Origin: Phytophthora sp. 'mugwort'
Lineage: Eukaryota; Oomycota; Peronosporomycetes; Peronosporales; Peronosporaceae
Assembly (NCBI GenBank): GCA_033558025.1
Contig: JAUCEF010000002.1
Location: 1,984,001-2,048,000 of the forward strand
DNA length: 64,000 nucleotides
Direction of reading: 5' to 3'
The position numbers were made by a program, and so were the translations under genes. Below the pieces are notes generated by a model. The model was not told the origin of the DNA, ran no database searches, and worked only from the letters and a program-made list of their open reading frames with translations. Positions 53,601 through 63,825 of the stretch are shown piece by piece (the first letter of the stretch is position 1; each line of letters begins with the position of its first letter).

Positions 53601-55203
53601 CTAATGGACATGAGCGTGTCGACAACGCAGCGCTAGGCTTCCCCATGGAATGACTCGAGTCAGAGTCCTCGGGTTCATTCCACGACAAGACACTTGCTAG
53701 AGCAAAGAGCACATAGCGAGACATGACTGCGGAAGAGCTCTTGGTTGTGGTGGAGGGAGCTTCAGGCTCGTGCGGAAAGGCAAGAAGGAAATGAACAACA
53801 CTCTCGCTAACTCCTTGGATGTTTTCAGATGCTGATAACAGAATGGCAAGCAACCGGTATACCAGTAGTAGCACTCCTGGACGGCGTTGAACCCCCGTGC
53901 CGAGAGAAGCTAATGCGTCCAGAGCTCCAGCGTTGCCTATAAGCGCTCGAGCGTTTGTCTCCCGTGTAAGGCAAATGAGCGTCGCTAGTGCACAAACGAC
54001 GTACTCGTCACTTGCAGCAAGACCCAGACGAGGAAGCTCTTCCACCACAACTCGTACACAATCCCCAGTCCGAACAAGAGCACGACGACAAGCTCCACTT
54101 TCCACGAGGTGCCAGAGTGCAGCTAAAGCATTAAGACGCGCTGCTTCGCTTTGCTGACAGCTAATGAGTAAACGAAGTATCGAAGCTGCCTCGGGTTCGA
54201 CCAGCTTGACGTGGTTCATTCGCGTGCACGCCAAGTTGTATACAGCACGGCTCAATGTCTCGCGGTCACGTGCATCCTTTCCGTGCTCTGCAAGGGCATG
54301 TACGGCGTCATCCACTCGTGGATATGCGTACTGAGGGCACGAAAGATTGAAGATGGCGAAGGTGCAAGCTCGCTCGGCCAATGCCGACGTTCGTCTCTGC
54401 TTTATCAGGCAATCGAGTGCTTTTTCCTTGATAAAGCCACTTTCACTTCCGTCTTCGATCGTGAGGTTTGCCAAAGTGCTTAAGCAGTTCGGTAAGAGCA
54501 ACTTTTCGTGTGTGCGCGCTGAAGAGAGCGCAAGAGCCGACAAGAGTGACAATGCGTTGTGAGAAAGAAGAATGGCCCGACCGTCAGGCTCACATGACAA
54601 ATGACCAAGCGTGGCCACACAAGCTCCCAATGTGGCCACATCCTTAGAACGACACAATGCCATGACGCTTGGCACCACGTTGTCATTTAGTAGTGCGGCA
54701 TGAAGAGAGCGATTTGCTGCCATCGCCTCCATTGCCAGCGCGAATTGCCGCTTTCGGTTACTGGTGGGTCTCGATTTGTTGGAGCTCACATCTGCTACCT
54801 TTGCGGTGGGTGACAGCAGCGAGTTGTCTCGGTCAGTCTGCTGTTGGGCTACTGGCTTGGTAGGAGTCACAGGTGCTAACTTGACGGGGTGGAGCTTGTA
54901 ATTGCTCCCAATACGTGCGGACAGAGGTTGTTTCTCCTTGCGAGAAGCCGGCAGCCGTGACATGTACAGTCCTGCGTCAGTATATTCGCCATGCTGTGCA
55001 AACACATCGCCATGATACTGGAAAGGTAACTTGTGCTCAAGTTGGGGCTTCACGCGCGCTAATTGACCAGCAGCGCAGTCGTCGGGCACAAAGTAATCGC
55101 GTCTTCGTTGTGGTGAAGGCTGCCCCGGCATCGGTTCAAGGGACTCGCGAGATGGCGACTTGAACGCGGCGCCAGGAGCTCGTGAGTGCGATAGCTCCGC
55201 CAT
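50623..55203 (-). CDS. Large armadillo-repeat protein
   Basis: Single exon, 1526 aa from MAELSHS at 55203 (frame open to 55311; the extra part is hydrophobic and unlikely). After a Pro/Arg-rich head, about 20 or more ARM repeats run from residue 150 to 1350, for example LFAHGTL-type units such as LLSALALSSARTHEKLLLPNCLSTLANL, and NCLSTLANLTIEDG, LRNISTSGDCHDVL, ALYNLACTRMN. The last 180 residues (MGTIEPMLPPIDTLDDDK, then TPFTPLPFMTL) are disordered. Large ARM proteins of this style are common in protist flagella, but no specific family was recognised. It is followed 13 bp later by the RSPH14-like gene. Confidence 0.85.
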   Translation of the reverse strand: MAELSHSRAPGAAFKSPSRESLEPMPGQPSPQRRRDYFVPDDCAAGQLARVKPQLEHKLPFQYHGDVFAQHGEYTDAGLYMSRLPASRKEKQPLSARIGSNYKLHPVKLAPVTPTKPVAQQQTDRDNSLLSPTAKVADVSSNKSRPTSNRKRQFALAMEAMAANRSLHAALLNDNVVPSVMALCRSKDVATLGACVATLGHLSCEPDGRAILLSHNALSLLSALALSSARTHEKLLLPNCLSTLANLTIEDGSESGFIKEKALDCLIKQRRTSALAERACTFAIFNLSCPQYAYPRVDDAVHALAEHGKDARDRETLSRAVYNLACTRMNHVKLVEPEAASILRLLISCQQSEAARLNALAALWHLVESGACRRALVRTGDCVRVVVEELPRLGLAASDEYVVCALATLICLTRETNARALIGNAGALDALASLGTGVQRRPGVLLLVYRLLAILLSASENIQGVSESVVHFLLAFPHEPEAPSTTTKSSSAVMSRYVLFALASVLSWNEPEDSDSSHSMGKPSAALSTRSCPLELSELLDEPQLLEQIYRHVAYAGFPVDSAQVRLQMVLLYNLSFRYPKSDVARLAHERLSQVGASSKDRHILTLLGGSFFSLCMEYEVHHLLLAAAYAATDEKGGFLLQRLAHDGDVEAQSMCFNTVCILFDGRSLSRDELLRLIDRIFPVVVEVCTRKAHRAKKRMDKALDSVDPNASRAALRAACAACLTRFASVAEYRLAMVEHGLLDALAVLAGAEEDETLRLCVHTYALLSQDRAVGAPLLRGGVIKALTLLAAAPEEAVRRACAVTLCNLSAEVVHVEELVKLGALRALLVLACVKSNDPETRRVCLKAVLNLLRVAKTAAMQRLCDDGLLWAFGIFTDAMEPRDYAILSDAFCVLALHSSARAGLIAKSNTVASLLQILGYPNDCCSTKVTILKGLINLLADPASSSLLLTIGVLPHLVALLDTEKDAQVSGIVAELLVLIFEHSPPDSDAAAGGYAEPTTIRAITYLVHVAEQEELQRSNDSSAVSSTTTSSGGAAATCAQSCAVLLHLLSLHQLTRPALLMVHPPLGTAISALLLQAKGNTQTLLLRCLYNLTCDVELVPHIPMNVVIPALKMALSAAPFETEVLSHESTEEEPERAALCAAVLRNISTSGDCHDVLSSEPATMLLCELFAVGGKLCRENVALATCNLFLGRVNSHMLLSRRVLPLVLSLCLPVVVCSSEAHAMCSAVLRKLAIAPGNSQLLLRGGAVRHLVLLMGASSSMFVKMNCIATFCLLAQKPSVPSVLASQGVIASVLECLDHLEPMHDALHPCFENMCVDLLSKLAQFANGNDPRERHLSSLLYRVVEKEDANAASPLPQATPSTGSEFWQNDRSFLLRQEGGTLPPTTFFTKLILSRKVAPIVAHAPRTISYPGYAVDVSPSASYIEMGTIEPMLPPIDTLDDDKADENGVRLHTLDFTPPSIFPKIRTPFTPLPFMTLTAPTGTGGILAQAQSPMAVKPSLLKTVPPLPPRPVATPSFSLPTKRR

Positions 55204-55430
55204 GCCGATCAATTGAATTGCTCGTTTACTTCTGATGAGCCGAGAAAGCAGCAGCAGCATAAAAATAGTCAACATCCGCACCTGGTCATAAAAAAGACGG
55301 GAAATTGACAAGCAATCTCGAATACAATACCGGTATGCAATAGCTATTCAATTCGACGTTTTTGTATCATCTTTTCTCCACGTCATCAAAAAGGGACGCT
55401 TCGAGATGTCTGTTACTTCAGACGGTTAGC

Positions 55431-56546
55431 TTAGTCAAAGACGTCCTCCAGCGCTTCGCCCAACAACATGCCACCAAGAACACCAGCGCCAACGCCCATA
55501 GCCATCTGTCCAGTGCTCATACCGCCGCCACCACGGTTACCGCCACCAAAGCCTCCGCCATAGCCACCTCCGCCATAGCCACCACCCCCGTAGCCACGCG
55601 GGGAGCCACTGTAATGGCGTTGGTGGCCGTAGGGGGATCCACCTTGGACAACCATAACGGGAGGGCCTGCTGCATAAGCCACAGTGGCTGGAGGCGGAGG
55701 TGGGTAGCCGTAAGCCGGTTGCGGCGGCGGGTAGTACCCCGGCTGTTGAGCATATTGCGGTGGAGGCGGCTGCGCGTAGTGAGGTGGCGGAAGCTGTGAG
55801 TACTGTGGGGGAGGCTGCTGGTAGTATGGCTGCTGGGGTGGATACTGCTGAGGCGCCGACGTGGCAGCAACAGCAGCGGCGGCAACGGCAGCCGTAGTGG
55901 CCGTGCTGGCCGGCGCTGGGTAGGCACTAGAAGCTGGGTAGGCGCTGGAGGCAGGATACTGCTGTAAAGATGAGTAGCTGGGGGCCGCCGACTGCTGCGA
56001 GTACGGGTAAGCCTGGGCCGTGGGCTGCTTGGGCGCCTTCTCGGTAGAGGCCATGGAGGTAGAACCCGCGGGCTGCACTCCCGGTCCCTTGAACTGTACG
56101 CGTAGGTTGATCTCTCCGGCGCGCTTGGAGCCGTTGTTGAGCGTGTACCATTGGTCCACAACGCTGCCGCTGAGAAACATACTCACGGGCAGACGGCACT
56201 CGCCGATAAGAGTGCTGGACGTGAAGTTCTTGTCCTTGACCTCAATGACGAGTTGGTCCAGCTGCGGGTCCACAACGGAGAAGACGAACACTTCATTCCA
56301 CACGGGCGTCTTGTCTGCATATATACAGCAGCAATCAACAACCGACACGTACAAGGAGTTAGATGCTACTAGAGAAAGGGGAGGCAAAAGAGAAGACAGG
56401 GGCTACTCACGTCCGTTGTCGTGCACTCGCGTCTTGAAGCTCTTGCCGCGCAATTGCAGTCTGCAGAAAGGGTCCTGCTTGCCGAAAGTCTGCTTGTCCA
56501 ATAGGTTGCGCGCTGAGCACGCGCGTACATGAAGCTCCATTCCCAT
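55431..56546 (-). CDS. C2-domain protein with Pro/Tyr/Gly-rich tail (SRC2-like)
   Basis: Exons 56546-56411 and 56314-55431 give 339 aa. The N-terminal C2 domain has MELHVRACSARNLLDKQTFGKQDPFCRLQL, WNEVFVFSVVDPQLDQLVIEVKDKN and STLIGECRLPV, with Asp positions suited to calcium in part. A long tail of YPPPQ/PPPQY repeats follows (annexin-like GYP-rich), then GGGYGGGGYGGG and a final hydrophobic GVGAGVLGGMLLGEALEDVF. Plant SRC2 proteins have the same layout and act in Ca2+-linked membrane signalling. A pogo-like element begins 100 bp upstream of its ATG. Confidence 0.88.
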
Positions 56547-56645
56547 GCTCCTGTGAGAGGAAAAGAGAGAGAGTGATAATTCTCTGCTCTGCTGCTTTTC
56601 TTCGCGTGGTCCAAGTCGGCGCAATCAAAAAATCCAGCGTACCTA

Positions 56646-56668
56646 ACGGAAATTCCCGAATAATACCC
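56646..56668 (+). repeat. Pogo-like element left terminal inverted repeat
   Basis: Left end, beginning ACGGAAATTCCCGAATAATA, pairing with 58366-58388 (22 of 23 positions). The bases just outside are TA (56644-56645). Confidence 0.9.
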
Positions 56669-56690
56669 TCTACCCGAATAGTACCCTCTC
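56655..56690 (+). repeat. Subterminal tandem repeat, 18 bp x 2
   Basis: CCCGAATAATACCCTCTA followed directly by CCCGAATAGTACCCTCTC (16 of 18 identical). It overlaps the terminal repeat and may hold transposase binding sites. Confidence 0.75.
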
Positions 56691-56857
56691 AGAGTAACTT
56701 CACCGTAACTCTAGAGTAACCTTACGTAACCTCGCCTGCAGTAGCCACCCTAGCCACCAACCATCTCACCACAGGCTGCCTCGCTTGTCAAACCTGGTAC
56801 ACCCAACCATGCACTCTGCATTGTCTTTCCACCCCCAGCGCTTCCTCACTCGGCGAA

Positions 56858-58170
56858 ATGCCTAAAAGAATCCCGATCGGGATCTGGCGCAAGCAAGAGG
56901 CCCTTCAGTGGATCAAGGAATACGGCGATGGCGTCCCAACGCGAGCCATTAAGCACTTTAGTGGGAGGGGATGGAAGCTAGACGGTGGCAGCGTCCGCCG
57001 CTGGTGGTGTGATTGTGAACAGCTGCTAGCTGCTGATCCGGCCAGCAGATGTCGTGCAGGAGGTGGGCGGCGTCCTCTTTCCGGCGCAATGGAGGAGGCG
57101 CTCTACAGCAAAGCGGCTCAAAAAGGAGAAGGTTACGCGAGCGTGGATTGGCCATATGGCCAGGGTAATTTTCGCATGTCAGGAGACCACCAGCGCCAGC
57201 CCTCAAGGCTTCGTGGCATCACCATACTGGATCACGGGCTTTATGCGGCGTTATGAGCTGTCCCTCCGGCGGTGCACCAATCTAACAACGCTCAGTGACG
57301 ACAAGCTAGTGGATCGTGCCGTTTCTATATGACGTTTCTGCAAAGTGCGAAGCCCACCATAAACGTGCACCGAACAAAATTGATGGATGAAACGGCCGTT
57401 TATTTCGAAGACGGCGCGTAATGAAACCGTGGATATCATCGGCAGTCGCCACGTTGTGGTCCGCTCTACGGAGTTTTCGTCCGTGCGGATTACGGCGGTA
57501 CTCGCAGTGACAGCAGCGGGCAAAAGCTTCCACCACTTCTGATATGGAAAGGCAAAACTTTGCCTTCGTTTGACAAGATTGGCGGCGTTTATGTGGCTCA
57601 CCAGCCACGTGCGTGGGTCGACAGCAAGCTCTTGAAGCGCTGGATCGATCTCGCATTCCCGCTGGTCGACACAGGTGAAGGGAAGCACCTCGTTTGGGAC
57701 TCCATGCACGTGCACAACTCTCCAAGGAGGGGAAGGCTAAGTGTGCTGCTCGGAACGTGAGCACGTGTGTTATTCGTGGGGTCTGACGCCGTACCTGCAA
57801 GCAGGCGACATCGGCATCTACAAGACGTTCAAGGACCTGCTGTACATGGTGATCAATGCGTGGAAGGAGAGCGATAAAGTCGAGTACACGCGATTCGGCA
57901 ACCCTTGCATGCCGTCCGTAGGAGTTGTCTGCGGATGGATCAAGAAGGCGTGGCGTGACACTCACTGACTGTGAAATGGTGACCAATTCGGTCGGTGCAG
58001 CAGGCTTTTCTGACCACTGTATAGATTGGCATGTTGCGCGGCATGACGTGTACGGAGATCGGTTTCGTGAGAAGTGGGAGGCCTCGAAGGAAGCCGAGCA
58101 AGACGAGGGTGACTTTAACCTCGACGAGCTTCATGATGCCCTTAATGACATTGCTCTGATTGACGAGTAA
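56858..58170 (+). pseudogene. Pogo/CENP-B-like DDE transposase, frameshifted
   Basis: Coding sense is spread over at least three frames. The N-terminal part (MPKRIPIGIWRKQEALQWIKEYG...GGGRRPLSG) suits a helix-turn-helix start. The next frame has YWITGFMRRYELSLRRCTNLT, then TKLMDETAVYFED (first catalytic Asp, near 57383-57400), VWDSMHVH (second, near 57693) and LTPYLQAGDIGIYKTFKD (third, near 57800). WHVARHDVYG and an acidic end finish at 58170. Stops or frame changes occur near 57100, 57330, 57420, 57545, 57730 and 57955. The order of the three acidic motifs is that of DDE_1 transposases; the gene cannot make a working protein. Confidence 0.85.
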
Positions 58171-58202
58171 GCACGGCAAAAGTAGACTGTAATACTGTGT
58201 TA

Positions 58203-58251
58203 CCCTTTGTGATCACAAGTAATAAGTGCAACCCTTTGTGCTCACGAGTAA
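58203..58251 (+). repeat. Imperfect direct repeat, 20 bp x 2
   Basis: CCCTTTGTGATCACAAGTAA (58203-58222) and CCCTTTGTGCTCACGAGTAA (58232-58251), 18 of 20 identical, in the right flank inside the pogo-like element. Confidence 0.7.
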
Positions 58252-58365
58252 CTACAAAAACGTTTTTCTTATCATGCAATTTTAAAGGTAGCCAAGTGTG
58301 CTTAAACACATAGCTCAGATGGTAAGAGCACCGCATTTTATAGGGGTACAATTAAATAGTACCCG

Positions 58366-58388
58366 GGGTATTATTCGAGAATTTCCGT
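58366..58388 (-). repeat. Pogo-like element right terminal inverted repeat
   Basis: Reverse complement begins ACGGAAATTCTCGAATAATA. The bases just outside are TA (58389-58390). Confidence 0.9.
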
Positions 58389-58557
58389 TATTTTGCTCGC
58401 TGGATTAGGTACGAACAACGTTCAATTTTGGTGTGTATTCTCTGAAATTTATTTTCAGAGTCTACAAGGGATAGGCTTTCCGCGCATAGTATTTCATATA
58501 TGATCATAGCGACACCCTCTTAACATGGATAGACTTTATGGACAATTTAACAACCGT

Positions 58558-58567
58558 TGTCTGTAAT
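58558..58567 (+). repeat. Target-site duplication, left copy
   Basis: TGTCTGTAAT, repeated exactly at 63816-63825 on the other side of the Mutator-like element. Ten bases is within the 8-11 bp usual for MULEs. Confidence 0.88.
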
Positions 58568-58589
58568 GGACGATGTTACTGAGCCCGGA
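58568..58589 (+). repeat. MULE terminal inverted repeat, left
   Basis: GGACGATGTTACTGAGCCCG GA; its partner is 63794-63815. CTGAGCCCGGA is shared exactly. Confidence 0.82.
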
Positions 58590-58977
58590 AAGTTACGGTC
58601 TTCTAATAAACGCATGCAGTATTCTATTGAGAACGGAACTGTAAGTCACTGGAAGCCGGACCAGAACGGACCATGTGTTTACGGTCATATTTATAAGATG
58701 GGGAAATATACGTCTAAATGACGGATCCGAGGTAGGAATCGTCATTCAGTTTTTCTATATTTGGGGACTTTCCGACTTGGTCGTTTCGCGGAGGCGTGGT
58801 CGCAAGCAATACAACGGTGCGTATCTGGGTTTTTTCGGTTACAACACCAAATGCAAAAAAGATGCAGGTCAACATATCATACAGACACTTGTATTCTAAT
58901 TGAAGCTGCTCTTACATTACTACTATCATCTCGTTTGAGTTGGTTGACTCGACTCAGTCGTCTTACTCGAGGCGGTT

Positions 58978-61900
58978 TCAGTTGTGGGTCATGGTAGTCT
59001 GCTGGAGGCCAATGGCCTTAACAAGAAAACGCATGCGTAGGTAAGGCAGCACCTCGTAGAGACTGTCGCTCCATGTGTGACCAGATAGCATCAGCTCGAG
59101 ACTAACAAGACAACACACACCACAGGAGCTGCCGTCTTTTTGCAAACAGTATGCGACCTCTTCGTATGTGATCTCGTCCTTCATGACCAGAAGGGGCTCA
59201 ATTGTGCCACGTGCATTTGTCCGGATTTCTTCAATTTGGTGGCGAGCTGGAGCGGGTCGAACACCGAGTAGTATATATATAAATTGTCTTGTTCAGGAGA
59301 AGCGCTCCCCAGTGATGGCCGAGATTAACGGCGCAGATGAGGCATTCATTTAGCTGGTCCAAGCCGCCGAATCCACCGACGATGCGCTTCTTCGCACCGA
59401 ATGCTGCCAGTTCGTGATAGCTTGAATTTATCACGCGACATGTGCATACGTGTCCTCCAGCATCATAATGCTGGCGATGATGGATGTACTGTGCAGCCAC
59501 AGATTTTCGCCGAAGCCGAACATCGCATGCCCAACCATCAGCTCCCCACCGACGCGAATCGTAGCCAAATTCATCGTCACCGCTGTCTCCTTGTACTCTC
59601 TCTAAACAAGGATAACACATACGTCTAGTCAGGTATTCGATGGTTCTCGCTCGCAAGCTGAAGCACCCTTATCTTTGCAATATCGCAAGTGTTATTGAAT
59701 GGTTCGGCCAAGTTCTTCATATGCCACTTAACACTGTCCAGTCCAGCGTGAATTGTGCTAGACGGAACTGATTCGTGCCTCGATAATTTTCGCCATAGTC
59801 TCCAGTTGATCAAGCTGACCCATAGTCTCCCCAATGTGCCAGGAGGTTGTAGTTGTCAGTATTCTTGATCGCGTTGATGGCCGCACATATTTTATCCAGT
59901 TGAGGAATGCCAGTTATTGTAGGCACCCTCTGTCCAGTATTGTACGGACGCACGGATAGCGTGCCCTTCACTTCCAAGTCTGCTATATCGAGGGCGTCCA
60001 ACATGGGCTTCGCACCGCGCACACTGTATGCTTCGCTAACAAAGCTGAAATATCGGCTAGTGTCGCCTTGCGCGTTTTCTTCCCGTCTCGAATCTTTATC
60101 GCGAAAACTCTAGCTGCTTTGAGCTCTTTACTTCCAGCGAGCCGGCGTTTACCACGACGAGATATACCACATGCGCGTGGCGGTGACGCAAAGGTAATCG
60201 GCTTCTCATTCGCAGAGGGCTCGGAAGTCTTCGGTGCAGTATTGTTTTTTTTTGGTTCGATTTTGGGTACATCCAGTACAATTCCGGTGTTCGCAACAGT
60301 TGCGGCTGCAGCTTTCTCTTCGCATACATCGTCCTGATTCCGCGCACTCGTATTCTTTCCCACTTTGGCTTCGACAGAAGAGGTTAAAGCTAGTTGACTA
60401 GGGCTTGCTTCCAAGCTTGAGTCTACAAAAGAAGTCCGTGATAGCCGACCAGATCCTAGTGAGTCCACGTACGATATAGCGGGCAAATTTGCAACGAGCT
60501 GTGGATCCTGTTACGAAACTTGGAATGTCACCTCGCTGCAACGCATCATACAACTCCTGAATCCATTCCAAGGCAACCCGATAGGTCGGTGTTGACTGCA
60601 GAGCCATACGATCCGTGATCATCCCCGCTAGGGCTTTACACTTGATGTATTTGTCCGTCGTTGGCACAGCGGGCTCATTGCGCTCCCTTGCACAGCTAAT
60701 CTGGTTCACGCCGCCCACACCAACGTCTCCTTCATCAAAATTGTAGATAGAGCTGTGAACAACCCAGTGAGCAAAAACGTTCGAAGCGGCGGAATAGCTG
60801 TCTCGTAGTTATTCTTCTAGCGAAAGTGCATTACGTGCCTGCACGGCAATATGCACGTCCGCATAAAGATGCAGTCGCACTGCCATTTCTACAGACACCA
60901 GATACATAGCAATAAAGGTCTCAGTTAGTAGGATAACCATATCAGCGCATGACGCCCACCGGAACGTAAATATAGCCACACACACACACACAATGCTGCG
61001 CGCGTACCACCGTGTCAATGACGATTTTGCTTTGGGTCGATGGTCTTATCAGCACGGCCTTGCCATCCACGGATATATCTATGGCGTAGTCTGCGTGGGG
61101 TCCGACGATAAATTCGTGCTGTTCCTCGATTAACTTGAACGCATAATCGCTTATCTGCATGGCCAGCGATGCGAGTTCTGGATCCTCTCCCAAAGCCGGC
61201 CGGCTACCCACTTCGTGATATTGAGCAACATACTCTTCTTCCGCGTACTGTTGTAACGACATGAGCCTGGATATCGTCTCGTCCAGCGTAAACGATCCCC
61301 TGATCAATTGCTTGATCCTGCCCCATTTGCTCTCCAGTCGATTGTTCGTGTTGTTCTGAAGGTGAGGGATATTGCCTCTCCCGTAAGACACCCATTCGTG
61401 CTGAGTTCTATCCCAGTTCTTCATGAAGAAAGCGAACTTGGGATGACTCTTGTCTCCATCGATGGTCGACAGCAGCGTATCCTTCGCATCCTGGTACTCT
61501 TGAGCACTTCTGGCGTAGACCAGCGCTGCTTGATGCCCTCCACCTTCACACTTGGTGTCAGTCGAGCAGCTTGTTTTTAAGCCATGTTATCACGTGCCAC
61601 TGGCACAAGAGTTGACTAGCTTGTGGGAAGAATTCCTGCAGAACCGACTTCTCGTGAACAGCCTTGTTCGATACGAACACACGGATATCTACCCATGAGG
61701 GGTTGTGATTTTTGAAGCTATTGATTGCCATGCGTAGGTTTGGCATCTCTTCATTCTCTATTAACGAATGAAACACATATTGACCCTAACGGGAGTTAGC
61801 ATTAGATATGGTGCCTTATCGTAGAGAACGATAACATTTTACGGATGACGAACCGTTCCAAAGACGTCATGGACCGCAAAGCTGAAGAGTTTGTAGCGGT

Positions 61901-63163
61901 TGAAGTTTGTGTTGTGGATGGAGTCGACAAGCACCACCTCCGGAAACGCGCGAAACAATCGCTTCATCCGCGAGCTCTGGAATGCGACAACACGTGCAAC
62001 CTTCGATTCAGAGCCCACAATCAGATCCGCAGCATTGCCTCCTGCTTCCACAAAGAATTCGTTGAGAATTCCTAACGTTCTGTCGGCGTCGATTTGGCCA
62101 GCCCATTTAATCTTCTTCATGCTTTAAACCATGTTGTGGACGTCCCGTATAGTAGTAAGCTAGCCTGACCATACATATGCATCCTTAACAAACCGAGCTC
62201 ACACCGGATCTAAACCGAAATAGTACAAGACACCAGTCTCCGTGCGCAGATACAACATGATGCCCTTCATGTGTGCGCCAGATTTATACATCTGCTCGAC
62301 GTCGCGAGTAAGCTGGTCATCAGCGATAGTGCGATTCTCAACATAGTTATGCCATCGATGCTTGGTGACAAAATGGTTATGACTCCCACTCGCGTTGACT
62401 GCGATATACCACCCAGAGGTATCCGAAGCAACACGCGCATTCACTTGAGCCGTGCACTTGGTATCGCGAACTTTCGTATGCGTTCGATTTCCAGAGCCTC
62501 TAGGTTTTGAGCACACACATGAGTACACTTCAGTGTCTTGCAATACGGGTCCCAATCATCCGGTAGGTAACGGATGAGCTTCCGCTTTTCAACCACCTCG
62601 CGAGATTCTTCGGTCTTGTCAACCTCACGAGTCACAGCGGTGCGTATCTGCTTGTTTCGACTTGCACGAGATGTGCTAGTGCGAGAAGAAAACATCTGAT
62701 GCGTCTTGGCCTGGAATGCATCGAACGCTGTGTGGAAGTGTGTCCATGAAGCCCAGCGCGGCGGAAATCCATCCAAAAAGGCCTTATCAGTGATGCCATT
62801 CTGCTGGGACCGAGCACCTTTTGTTTTCCGGGCTCCTTTCCGATGTCCCTTCCGGTGGCGATTTGGTCCGTCTTCTTCGTCGTCATCACCCTCTACTTCG
62901 TCGCCACCGTCTTCTTCTTCGACACCATCTTTTTCTTCGTCACCGTCTTCTTCTTCTTCAGCATCCACTTCTTCGTCGCCACCGCCTTCACTGTCAGCAT
63001 CGTCTCCAACGTGAACAGTACCAACACCGTGACCGCTACGTCTAGCACCTTCGTCCTCGTAGTCAGAGCCACTGATCGAAGACTCCACTTCTAGATCCTC
63101 ATCTTCCAACTGCTCCAACACCTCTTGTAACGCACTTAATACGCTGTTCATTCTCTCGCGCAC
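58978..63163 (-). pseudogene. MULE transposase and ULP1 protease, decayed
   Basis: From 63163: acidic run (DEEEDG-type), basic RKGHRKGARKTKG, then FAR1-like KCTHVCAQ...VRDTKCTAQVNARV...HNHF across a frameshift near 62505. After an intron-like gap (62198-62121) the transposase has VLVDSIHNTN (first Asp, 61923-61925). Then come VFVSNKAVHEKSVL (Asn codon at 61666-61668 where Asp is expected), CQWHV, and NNRLESKWG (Glu, 61332-61334). Past further frame changes (about 61565, 60450, 59275) lies the ULP1 part, with NLGHHWGALLL (His, about 59314) and QKDGSSCGVCCL (Cys, 59122-59124). Ends at 58978. Two intron-like gaps suggest the original gene was spliced. Confidence 0.82.
60977..60992 (+). repeat. 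(CA)8 microsatellite
   Basis: Eight CA units inside the MULE, in a stretch that looks intronic or spacer on the coding strand. Confidence 0.85.
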
Positions 63164-63793
63164 GCGTCAGCATCTTTTCTCTCAGTGCATCTATCCTCTG
63201 AGCCATTTGGTCACGCTTTTTCGCGAAGTACGCTCCGCACTTGCGAGATCAATCTCCCTCGCAATATCGACACGTCCATCGGTGAAGCCATTTGACGCGT
63301 TTAGGCGTTGACTCGAACGCAACGACGCGCTCGGAGATCCCCGCGATGCGCCTAGGCTTGCGCACGGCATGAGTCTGCATCAACGTTGGGTTCGCGATAC
63401 AACTGGGCTGCTTCAAAGACCATGGACTGAGCGAGAAGTCTTGGCGGCACTTGCTTCTTGTGTCCAGGATATGAGGGCAGCTTGTAGAACCGAGAATAAG
63501 CACAACTCAACTCAGTATAATATGCGCTCTCGCTTCCTGTAGGAAAAAGAGGGAACCCAGGGGAACGCGTACGCACCACTACGATCGCCGGCAGCGTGCC
63601 TTCTGGTCGCTTCGTTCCCGCCACTGAGTTGAGGAGGGGGCGGGGGAATTTTTGACATTTCTGGATTTGTGTGTTTCACGTCACAGAACTTATTTTTCTT
63701 GGCACCTCCAAAGATAAACTGAAACCGGCTCTTTTTGGGCCCCGGAAGGCTACCGGATGTAGACCACATTCACGCATAAAAAAACTGAAATAT

Positions 63794-63815
63794 CCGGGCT
63801 CAGCAACGTGCTCCT
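63794..63815 (-). repeat. MULE terminal inverted repeat, right
   Basis: Reverse complement starts GGAGCACGTTGCTGAGCCCG; pairs with 58568-58589 at 18 of 22 positions. Confidence 0.82.
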
Positions 63816-63825
63816 GTCTGTAATT
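63816..63825 (+). repeat. Target-site duplication, right copy
   Basis: TGTCTGTAAT, identical to 58558-58567. Confidence 0.88.

Larger units (their letters stand above)
56646..58388 (+). mobile_element. Pogo/Tigger-like DNA transposon (degenerate)
   Basis: 1743 bp bounded by 23-bp inverted repeats (22 of 23 identical, ACGGAAATTCYCGAATAATACCC) and flanked by TA on both sides, the target duplication of Tc1/mariner/pogo elements. The interior encodes remnants of a CENP-B/DDE-type transposase in several frames. It inserted about 100 bp from the start of the C2-domain gene, in its likely promoter. The well preserved ends with a broken gene suggest a relatively recent, non-autonomous copy. Confidence 0.87.
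58568..63815 (-). mobile_element. Mutator-like element with ULP1 protease (MULE-ULP1)
   Basis: 5248 bp bounded by 22-bp inverted repeats (18 of 22 identical) and a perfect 10-bp duplication outside. Coding runs from right to left: acidic N-terminal region, FAR1-type zinc/WRKY-like domain, MULE transposase, a linker, and a C48 (ULP1/SENP-like) cysteine protease at the end. ULP1-carrying MULEs are known in plants (for example Kaonashi-type) and other eukaryotes. The copy is inactive because of frameshifts and loss of a catalytic Asp. It lies 179 bp from the pogo-like element. Confidence 0.88.

Noticed and set aside
58311..58340. tRNA gene
   Set aside because: Only an A-box/D-arm-like part is present; no anticodon stem or T arm with GGTTCGANTCC follows.
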